Shown: one piece after another, positions 55,241 to 64,000 of the stretch
How positions within the stretch are numbered: position 1 is the first letter of the stretch
Layout of the letters: every line of letters begins with the position of its first letter
Assembly (NCBI GenBank): GCA_009760885.1
Contig: CM019712.1
Location: forward strand, 28,007,816-28,071,815
Length of the DNA: 64,000 nt
Reading direction: 5' to 3'
Origin: Achatina immaculata
Lineage: Eukaryota; Mollusca; Gastropoda; Stylommatophora; Achatinidae
Notes under the pieces: model-generated
What the model was told of the DNA's origin: nothing
The model's database searches: none
Seen by the model: the letters and a program-made list of their open reading frames with translations, nothing else
Program-made: the position numbers and the translations under genes

Positions 55241-55785
55241 TACTTTTTTGATACAGTTCAGTGATCTAGATTAGTGGTTAGTAATTTAGTGATAGTACTT
55301 TAGCTGGATATGGTATGATATGAAGAGTTTTGTTCTATTTATCAATGACTTAATTTCTCTCTTTCTTCTTTCTCACTCTTTAATCTGCCCAGTAGGGTCT
55401 TTTGGGTTATCTTGATGTACTCGAGTAGGACAAAAGCAGAATAATTAATATTTATTCTTCTGTCGATGTCTGTTTCTGGATACCTATCGTTAATAACAGT
55501 TCTTCTTTTCTCTCATGATTGATACTTATCTTCTCTACTCCATCTCCCCGTCCTATATTTTCAGTCACCCCACTCTCTTAAACCCCCTTAATGAACTCTC
55601 ACTCTCCTTCTTTCCTTGATATTCGAGAGGTGATTTATAAATTCTCCGCATCAGGTACACTGGATTATCTGTGGACAACAGTTTTAGGTTATTTCTGAAG
55701 TCCCCTTGCAATTTATGCACTTAGTTCAGCGATCCTTGAGCATACGGATCCCTTCTTTATAAAAGTCAGCATCTTGTGACAGTAG
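55241..55785. other. no recognised gene
   Basis: AT-rich intergenic DNA with no supported feature. Confidence 0.4.
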
Positions 55786-55793
55786 AAAGTGGT

Positions 55794-56600
55794 CTACATT
55801 ATGAATGACGTCATCATCTGAAGCAAATTTGCGACCACTAAGCAACTTTTGTGTTTGGTAAACAGGTAATAGTCCGAAGGGGCCAAATCTGGGGAATAAA
55901 GAAGATGTTCAAGAAGCTGGAAGCCGCATTCATGAATGGCAGCCATTGCGACTGCGGACTTGTGAACTGGAGCATTGGCATGATGAAAGATGAGTCCTCT
56001 CGTCAATTTAGCTCTTCACTTTTCCTTCATTTTGACCCGCAGTTGCTTCATAAGATTGCGTAATAGGCCCCGGTGACCGTTCTGCCCTTTTGAAAACAGT
56101 CTACCAAAAAGATGGAAGACATCACTTTGCCTGCACAAATTGCTGAAGAAACTTTTCAGGATTTACAGAAAAATGGCCAAGATTTTCTCTTGACATGTTG
56201 AGACGTTGTCGTATGTGATCAGCTCCAAGAAGTTTAGAGACCCATCGAGCAGAAACCTTTGTCATTTGAAGATCATTGTGAATAATGGCATGAACACGTT
56301 CCAGGGAGATGCCCAACTCAGTAGCAACGTACCGCTCAGTTAGTCGTCGATCATCCATTATCATGTCATGGATTCTGCCGGTGATTTCATCGTTGGTTAC
56401 CGTTCTTGGTCTTCCTGGACACTGATCATCTTTCAGACTCTCCCTTCCATGTTTGAACTGAGCTGCCCATTTCTTCACTGTGCTGTAAGAAGGGGCACTC
56501 TCCCCTAGAGTCTCTACCATATCCTCATGGATCTCCTTTGATGATAAGCCCTTGATGCAGATGTGGCGATTAGCTCCTCGATGAGAAATTTTATCCATTT
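55794..56600 (-). pseudogene. mariner transposase pseudogene
   Basis: The first 165 codons on the minus strand (from 56619, or from an internal ATG) hold the paired HTH region: MDKISHRGANRHICIKGLSS, KKWAAQFKHGRES, DDQCPGRPRTV and the 'DDRRLTERYVATELGIS' linker. After a stop and a large internal deletion, the C-terminal frame (55794-56006) has LIFHHANAPVHKS, LLYSPDLAPSDYYLF and then shifts. The first catalytic region (GDETW) is lost. The second shows HHAN where active enzymes have HHDN, so the catalytic Asp is Ala. Inactive. Confidence 0.85.
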
Positions 56601-56789
56601 TCTCAATTTCTGCCACCACTTACCACTTCAGTAGCCTGTAAAAAAAAATGGTTGCAGTTAATTTCTCCAAACGTGATGTTTAATCTTACATTCAACAGAT
56701 CTACAAAAGCACCTGAGATCAACTGTGTGTTTCAAATATTTGTATCTTATTCCGCGAACTTATCATTCACGCCTCGTCTAATACAATGT

Positions 56790-57539
56790 TTTCTGTTACC
56801 ATTAAAAATGTTACAATATGTAATAAATTTGATTGCATTACAATTTAACAATATTGCAATAGATGATAAATTTGTCTTTGTTACCATTTAACAATATTGC
56901 AACACATAATAAATTTGATTTTGTTAAAATGTAACATTAGTGCAATATATATAATAAATTGTTCGTGTTACCATTAGCAATATTGCATCATATAATATAT
57001 TTCATTGTGTTATCATTTAACAGTATTCCAATACATAGTAAATTGTTTGTGTTATCATTTAACAATATTGCAATATATAATAAATGTGATTGTGTTACCA
57101 TTTAACAATGTTGCAACACTTAAAACATGTATTTGTGTTGCCATTTAGCAATACGGCAATATTTAATAAAATTATATTTGTTACCATTTAATAATGGTGC
57201 AAGAAATAACACATGTGTTTGTGTTATCATTGAGCAATAGTGCTATAGATACAATGTTTTTGTGTGTTACCACTTAACAATACTGGAATATAAACTAAAT
57301 TTGTTTGTGTTACCATTTAACAATTGTGCAATGTATAATAAACTTGTTTTTGTTAACATTTAACAATATTGCAATATATAATAAATGTGTTTGTTTTATT
57401 ATTTAACATATTGCAGTATAAAATCATTTCGTTGTGTTACGATTTAACAATATTGAAATGTATAATAAATTTGATTGTATTACAGTTTAGCATTATTGCA
57501 ATATATAATACATTATTGTTATATATCTATACTACAAGA
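56790..57539 (+). repeat. 43-bp AT-rich satellite, block 1
   Basis: Tandem copies of a 43-bp unit (TTTAACAATATTGCAATATA, TAATAAATTTG, TTGTGTTACCA), moderately diverged. Blocks 2 and 3 are at 57833-57915 and 59205-60165, and a short piece lies at 20223-20310. Confidence 0.92.
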
Positions 57540-57832
57540 ACATAATATTTAAGAAGGCTGGCTAGTAAAGACGATTAAAGAAAGAAATATTAAATATTTT
57601 GGACACATTAAACGTCATGATAATCTAGAGAAGACCGTCTTGGAAGGGTACATAATGGGAAAAAGAAAGAGAGGAAGACCAAGGCGAAGATGGCTGCAAG
57701 ACATCGTTGAGGATCTGCAAATGGATGCATCAGCAGCAGGCCAGCTTGCTCACATCCGAGAGGCCTACAGGAGTGCTGTTTGGGAGGCAAAGTTCCGCAA
57801 GGGACATGCAAATGAATGAGTGAATGAATGAA
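57540..57832 (+). mobile_element. LINE 3' tail inserted in satellite
   Basis: Plus-strand tail of the 'EAKFRKGHANE' LINE family: KRKRGRPRRRWLQDIVEDLQ, MDASAAGQLAH, EAYRSAVWEAKF, then AATG repeats. It is 5'-truncated and well preserved. Confidence 0.8.
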
Positions 57833-57915
57833 TACATTTTTTAGTGTTGTCATTTAACAACATTGCAATATATAGTACATTTGATTGTTTTACCGTTTAA
57901 TAGTATTGCAATATA

Positions 57916-59204
57916 TGAGTTGCGTTCAGAAAGTAATGCACCACATCGTTTTATTCTGCTAATAATAAAGATAGAAGCATGACATTTTGCATGTGCCGAT
58001 TGTGTGAGCCATATTGCACCACAACCGGCTAAAGAATTTGGCTGTTCTAACCGTTGAAATGGAGCGTGTTAACAAGATGTGGTGTAAACAGCGAATTGTG
58101 ATAACATTTCTTGTTGTTGAGAAGGAAATTGTTGTGAACATTTACCAACGCCTATATGAGGTGCATGTACGTTTTGCAGTCGGCAGGAGTACAGTCAGTC
58201 TCTGGGTTCAGAGAATCAAAGAATCAATAAGTGGAGATACGGAGTTGCATGATCGGCCGCGCTGTGGACGTCCTGCTATAGACACCAAAGCAGAAACGTT
58301 GAAATGCGCTGAGGGCATTATTCTTACTGATAGGCGTATCACCACTCAAAAATTGGCTTTAAAGCTGTCAGTCAGCAATGGTAGTGCAAATGCAGCTCTC
58401 GGATTTTCTAAGGTTTGCGCATGATGGTTTCCTCGAAGTCTCACAGATGAACATCGATTGCAAAGCAAACCAATTTCTGCTGAGGGAGAGAACTTTTTGG
58501 CTAAGACCGTAACAGATGACGAAACCTGGGCACATCATTTTGAACCTGAGACAAAAAGACAGTCAGTGGAGCGGCATCATCTACAGTCACCACAAAGAGA
58601 GAAATTCAAGAAACTAATTCAGCTGAAGATTTCATGATCACTGTCTTTTGGGACATTGAAGGTGTGGTTCTTCTGGATGTTATGCCAAGAGGGGAGACAA
58701 TCAGTTCGCAAAATTACATTACGACAGTGAAAAAACTCAATCAACGTTTTCGCAGAGTTCGGCCGCACAAGAATCCAGCAGACCTGCTTCTCCTTCACGA
58801 CAATGCGCGCCTTCACACAGGTCTGGCAACACGGAAACCAATCACCTAATCGGGTTGGACTGTGCTATCCCATCTGCCCTATAGTCCCGATTTGGGCACC
58901 CTTTGATTTCCATCTATTTGGTCCACTTAAAGATGCACTCCGAGGAGTAAGATTTGAAGATAACGCAAGAGTGATTCATACAGCTAAGAAATAGCTACAT
59001 AATGAAGAGAAAGTATGGTACGGGCCAGGAATACATGCACTTGTTTTGCGCTGCCCTAAATCCATAAAGGTTGATGAGTATTATGTTGAATAGTATCTAT
59101 TTTTACATTACATTTCTAGGTATATTGTATATACATTTCATGCTGTTTAAATAAACAGGTCCAGAGGAAAACGAAGTGATGCATTACTTTGTGAACGCCC
59201 TCCA
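57916..59204 (+). mobile_element. mariner element, full length, inserted in satellite
   Basis: A 1289-bp element, typical of full-length mariners. Inverted ends share GCGTTCA.AAAGTAATGCA, with flanking TA. The transposase starts MERVNKMWCKQR (58059). Later parts appear in shifted frames: TDDETWAHHFEPETKRQS near 58515, FWDIEGVVLLDVMPRGETI (58650-58708), LLLHDNARLHT (about 58789-58821), then a decayed SPD/DF region near 58890-58920. Two catalytic Asp positions are still readable, but several frameshifts disable it. Confidence 0.9.
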
Positions 59205-60165
59205 TATAATAAATATGTTTATGTTACAGTTTAACATTGTTGTGATATGTAATAAATTTTTTTGTGTTACCATTTAACAATATTGCAGTATATAACAAAT
59301 TTGTTAGTGTTACCATTTTACAATTTTGCAAAATATACTACATTTGTTTGTCTTACCATTTAACAATATTGCATTATATAATAAATTTATTTGTGTTCCC
59401 ATTTAACAATATTGCACTATATAATAAATTTGCTTGCATCGTCATTTAACAATATTGTAATATATAATATATTGTTTGTGTTATCATCTAATAATAATTC
59501 CATACATAATAAATTTGATTGTGTTACCATTTAAACATATTGCAATACATAATAGATGTGTCTGTCTTACCATTTAAGAATATTGCAATGTATAATAAAT
59601 CTGTTTATGTTACCATTTAACAATGTTGCATTATAAAATAAATGTGTTTGTGTTAATATTTAACAATATATCAATGTATAATAACTTTGTTTCTGTTACC
59701 ATTTAACAATATTGGAAAATATTTGATAAATTTCGTTGTGTTACCTTTTAACACTATTCTAATATATAAGAATTTTTTTTGTTTTATAATTTAACAATAC
59801 TGCAGTATATACCAAACTTTGTTTTTTGTTTTAGCATTTAACAATATTCCATTATATAATAAATATCTTTGTGTTACCTTTTAACATTGTTGGCATATAA
59901 AATAAAGTTGTTTGTTTTACCATTTAACAATACTGAGATCTGTAATAAATTAGATTGTGTTACTATTTAACAATATTACAAAACATAATTAATCTGTTCG
60001 TGTTACCATTTAGCAATAGTGCAATATAAAATAAACTTGCTTGTGTTTCCATTTAACAATATTGTGATATGTAATAAATGTGATTGGTTTTACATTTAAC
60101 AGTACTGCAATATATAAGTAATGTGTTTGTGTTACCATTTAACAATATTGCAATATATAATAAAT
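59205..60165 (+). repeat. 43-bp AT-rich satellite, block 3
   Basis: About 22 units, spacing 43 bp (for example 59271 to 59314). It is the same satellite as block 1, continuing beyond the mariner insertion. Confidence 0.92.
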
Positions 60166-60841
60166 GTTTAACTGTGATGAGAGTTATACTGCTGACAATT
60201 ATGTCTAAACAGATCACTAACACTGAGCGTTACACTACACACGATGAGATTTATACAAATTGTAAAGAGAGTTACACAGCTGAAATGAGAGATATCCCAC
60301 ATTAAACCACTAACACTGAGAGTTACAAATTGTAAAAATATAATATTATAATGAGAGTTTTACCATCAACAGTCAGAATTCAAATTTGTAAGGAGAATTA
60401 TATCACTAAGAATACATCACACTAGACCACCAACATTGAGGGTTACCTCACTGACAGCAAGAGTTATATCATACACAATGTGATTGTAAAAGTAATAGTA
60501 TGAGTCACATCACTAACAAGTAGAATTATATTGGTAACTATAAAAAGCAGTACTAGTAATAATGATACTTATATTAGTGATTATAGTAATACTAAAACAA
60601 TCGGAGTTATATTAATAACTATTACAGTTATCACATTAACAATAAGAATTATACAATTAACAATAAGATATATAACTTAAACAATATATGCTATACAAAT
60701 AACAGGGAGTTCAAACACAAACGATGAGAGTTGTATCATTAACAATGAAAGTTATACCACTAAAGCTGATAGTTACATCGTTGCAACGTGAGCTATACTT
60801 CTAACACTGAGATCCCCTACTTTAAACGAAGAAATGTTACA
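60166..60841 (+). repeat. degenerate 'GAGAGTTATA' repeats, copy B
   Basis: Matches 20330-21068 in order and sequence (GCGTTACACTACA, GAGTTCAAACACAAACGATG, GATCCCCTACTTTAAACGAA). Left part of segmental copy B. Confidence 0.7.
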
Positions 60842-62139
60842 GGAGGTCTGTTCAAAAAGTGTCTGACTTTAATTTTTCTCGCGGATATAAGTCAAGCAGA
60901 GGAAGTATCCTTCCGAGGAAACGGGTGTAATGATAGTCGTTTCAAAGTAGGGTTGCACAATCGTTAAAATTAGAGTGCTACAAAATTTTAGAGTTGCACA
61001 ATCGTTTCAAAGTGAAGTGTTACAATCGTTTCAAAATGGAGTAGTACAACAGTTTCAAAGTTGAGTGGTACAGTCGTTTCAAAGTGGAGTAATACAATCG
61101 GTTCAAAGTGGAGTGGTACAATCGTTTCAAAGTGGAATAGTACAATCGTTTCAAAGTGGAGTAGTAGAATCGTTTCAAAGTGGAGTAGTAGAATCGTTTC
61201 AAAGTGGAGTGGTACAATCGTTCAAAGATGGCTACACATCGGGGGAGAGCAAACTATGTTCCTGTAGGCCCTGAATAAGCCAAGATGACGAAGTCATCAA
61301 CCAACTGCGGACTTCGGTCATGCAAAGAAGTCGTGTCATCATACGAGAACTTGCGAACGATGTGGCACTGGCTCAATGCAATCTATTTTTATGGAGGTTT
61401 TGTTCATAAGGAGAGTGTCAACGAGATTGCTACCGAAGTTGTTTACGCTGAAACAGAAAAAAAAAACTCCGTCTAGAAGTCGCTCAGAACTTGCTGAACT
61501 GTGTAATGGCGATGCCGACATACTGAACACCGTGATCGCTGGGAACCGAGATACACTCGTCACAGTGGACATCATCCCTGAGACCAAAGAAAGCAAGGCA
61601 GATGCGATGCAACGTCAAAATCATCTTCAATCGTTATCTTTCATTCCTGTGGGGTGGTACACGAGTACGCCCAACAAGGTATAGACATGACCAAAGAAGG
61701 CCACGTGGCTATCATCCATCGCCTTCGTGATGCCTTGAGAAACACTGACCATCTGGGCAAAGAAACCTAGGAAGCTCCGTCTTGACAAGCACCAGACAAT
61801 TCTTCCCATCTGATTCATCTTTCCTGGCCGAACACAACATTCATCTGCTTCATCAGGCTACCTACTCTCCAGACATTATTCGTTTTCGACTATTGACTCT
61901 TCCACAAACTGGAAATGTCGCTGAAAGAGACCCGATCTGAACCGCAAGGAGACATTGTGGGGAACCCGATTACCGAACTTCACTCTGTTCCCAAAAGAGA
62001 CCTTCATGAAATGTTTTTAACAATGGCAGGTACGCTGGAAGAAGTGTGTGTTTTGAAGAGGATTAGGGTTTCAGACCCCCAGAAGAGTTATTGTTTTTTT
62101 TTCTCCGTCCAGTGTAGTATACTTTTTGAGCAGACCTCG
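60842..62139 (+). mobile_element. mariner element B
   Basis: Duplicate of element A without the LINE insertion. Inverted ends GGAGGTCTGTTCAAAAAGT / TTTTTGAGCAGACCTCG. Transposase remains include IRELANDV, then SRSELAELCNGDADILNTVIAGNRDT (catalytic GDESW lost), 'RPKKARQM'-like and RLRDALRNTDHLG. A shorter 24-bp minisatellite lies at 60940-61225. Confidence 0.8.
60940..61225 (+). repeat. 24-bp minisatellite, copy B
   Basis: About ten units of the array at 21180-21545, without the strict 48-bp alternation. Confidence 0.85.
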
Positions 62140-62183
62140 TATAAATAACTAGGGAATTAAACAACCAACACTGGCAGTCACGT

Positions 62184-62195
62184 AACTAACAATGA
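62184..62195. other. empty target site of the RTE insertion
   Basis: AACTAACAATGA occurs once here in the same context that flanks the 22740-24413 RTE as a duplication. Confidence 0.85.
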
Positions 62196-62199
62196 CAGT

Positions 62200-62836
62200 T
62201 ATACTGCCACATGTGAGAAGCAAATCAATAGCAATCTAATAAATATATTTGATCTACAAAGCACATTTAAACGGCTGATAGCTTCTAGCAACATTTGACT
62301 TATTTTGTAGTAATTTTGTGTGTATCCCACCCGCTTATGGTAATATGTAGTTCTGCTTGGCCAACGAACTTCGCAGTGTCACACGAGTGCACTGGTGTGG
62401 TCGATACTCAGGTACTCCAAAGATTCTGAGTTTGAATTTGTTTGGTCAATTGTCACTCACTGGTGGAAAACAAAACTGAATTCCTTTCAGACTAAATGGC
62501 TACGTAGGATTGAGATGAATTGTTTTGGCCAGATACCATAAGAAACAACATCTTGCTGGCAGAAGTACAGATGAAGAAATTGACTTCAGTTATTGTGGAA
62601 AGATGTTGGGATGTCTGGGCAAGTGCTCCGGATGACAGATAACTCTTTACCAAAATTAGCGCTGAGATGGACAGAGCAGGAGAAAAAGAGTAAGGTTATA
62701 CCAAAGAAAAAGGTGAGATAAACAACAGAGAAGACGTTGAACAACAGAGGGTCCACTTGGAGAAGAGAGCAGAAACAAAGGATAAAAGACCGGCGTTTGT
62801 GGAAAACCTTTGCGGAAGGCTCATGTGCCTTGGTTT

Positions 62837-62850
<14 letters not shown>
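62200..62850 (+). mobile_element. decayed RTE 3' end, copy B
   Basis: Counterpart of 24426-25270 without the 19-bp expansion or LINE-tail insertion. It ends at a GA tract (62838-62882). Confidence 0.65.
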
Positions 62851-62880
<30 letters not shown>

Positions 62881-63269
62881 AGGAAAGAACGAAGTTTATC
62901 TTCAGAAGGGTTAACAATTGGACACACATGTCCGTCTCCCATTCTGCCCTTCAGCATACGCCTTTCACTCAGTCACAGTCATTCAGTATTTGTTATTGAA
63001 CATAATATGCATGAAAAAAAATAAAGTGAATAAGTAAAAAAAAGAGAAAGAGAGAAAGCGAGAGAAAGAGAGAGAGAGAGAGAGATTGATTGATTGACTG
63101 ATTGACTGATCTTTATTTCAAAAGGGTTAAGAATTGGGCACACAGGCCCGTCTGACATTCTGCCCTTTATCATACATCTTTCACTTTATTCCAGATATTC
63201 TACAAATGTGCTGTAGTGAGAGAGAGAGAGAATGAATGAATGAATGAATAATCTTTATTTTTAAAGGGT

Positions 63270-63305
<36 letters not shown>
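62838..63305. repeat. GA microsatellites and LINE tails, copy B
   Basis: GA tracts (62838-62882, 63043-63084, 63215-63305) alternate with LINE tails (62885-62980, 63087-63190, partial 63232-63270), parallel to 25271-25838. Confidence 0.8.
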
Positions 63306-63309
<4 letters not shown>

Positions 63310-63429
63310 TACATTAATCTCAAGCAAAGAAAACAAAAGACGCTTTTCCAGTATCAGGGATCAAGGACTAACAACGCAAGATGAGGCTTCATCACATCGA
63401 TTCTGGTCATACAATGTACTAGTCTTGTA

Positions 63430-63662
63430 ACTGTCCTGTCTTGTGTCTTCTAGCTGTCTTGTTGTTAGTTATCTTGTCTTATAGTCGTCCTGTCTTGAAG
63501 CTCTCTTTTCTTGTATATGTCTTGTCTTGTAGCTGTCTTTTCTTGTACTTGTCGTTTTGTAGCTCTCTTGTCTTGCAGCTGTTTTGTCTTCTAGCTGTCA
63601 TTTCTTGTCTTGTAGTTTTCTTGTCTATTAGCTGTCTTGTCTAGTAGCTGTCTTGTCTTGTG
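63430..63662 (+). repeat. ~15-bp minisatellite
   Basis: Degenerate repeats of TGTCTTGTAGCTGTCT. Leu/Ser/Val-rich frames across it are compositional. Confidence 0.85.
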
Positions 63663-64000
63663 GACTGTCACCTGCACCAGAAATAAAAAATATAAAAAAT
63701 GGCACCGATTGGGCTAACTGGATTGATTATGTCCCCAAACCTTGTTAAAAAAACATCGAGCAAGTTTCCGCCGGTACTACGGAGTTCGCGCACCTCGCTA
63801 TCATCTTTCAGTGGGCGAGAACGAAAAACCAGTTAAGTTGATAATAATAAACATCAAAATATTAAGTGTAATTAATTGTCTTTTTAGATTATTAATGTAG
63901 GTGAGTAAAATAGATTGACACACACATAGACACCACATATGAAAACTCAGAGAGAATTAGAGAAAGGAGGAATATGTTATTAGAGCCACGGAGATAGAGA
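63663..64000. other. no recognised gene
   Basis: No supported feature to the window end. Confidence 0.4.

Overview
The window is AT-rich, intron-bearing invertebrate nuclear DNA with very little single-copy coding sequence. Three fibrinogen-related domain (FReD) segments carry the 'GYYDSVTSTEMKIRP' type of C-terminus seen in snail FREP lectins. With Penelope, RTE, mariner, Helitron-like and tRNA-SINE families this suggests a mollusc, probably a gastropod. The organism is inferred, not proven.

Host genes. The only host gene that looks complete is a two-exon secreted FReD lectin at 42986-44536: a signal-peptide exon, an 807-bp phase-1 intron, a Cys-rich linker, then the full FReD. A second intact FReD exon lies at 4063-4703, with no first exon recognised. 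A third copy at 25839-26259 is a truncated, frameshifted pseudogene. All three share the same 3'UTR, poly(A) signal and about 1.3 kb of downstream sequence. Copies 2 and 3 also share a LINE fragment further downstream, so the locus grew by segmental duplication.

1-7.5 kb: LINE tails, a foldback repeat, a broken mariner, FReD copy 1 and minisatellites. 7.6-16.1 kb: an 8.5-kb Ty3/Gypsy LTR retrotransposon inserted in a tRNA-derived SINE with a 4-bp target duplication. It has gag, a canonical -1 frameshift signal with a 3' stem-loop, and pol (protease, RT, RNase H, integrase) broken by a frameshift near the integrase C-terminus. Its two LTRs are almost identical except for an unrelated block near their 3' ends. 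16.2-25.8 kb: LINE remains, minisatellites, a Helitron-like 3' end, and segmental copy A (mariner with internal minisatellite, RTE insertion, dead RTE tails) abutting FReD pseudogene 2. 26-35 kb: FReD flank, a Penelope-like element with long inverted ends, and several LINE fragments. 35-42.7 kb: 34-bp and 36-bp minisatellites, SINE and LINE tails, and a mariner split by a LINE. 43-46 kb: FReD gene 3. 46-54 kb: microsatellites, SINE, a CR1/L2-like LINE and an antisense LINE. 54-60 kb: dispersed inverted repeats, two more mariners, and a 43-bp AT-rich satellite hosting insertions. 60-64 kb: segmental copy B, the unoccupied counterpart of copy A.

The window reads as a lectin gene family expanding inside a transposon-dense region. 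Its duplicated segments record insertion order because one copy often keeps the empty site. No prokaryotic-type system (CRISPR, operon) is present, and no functional rRNA or tRNA gene was recognised.
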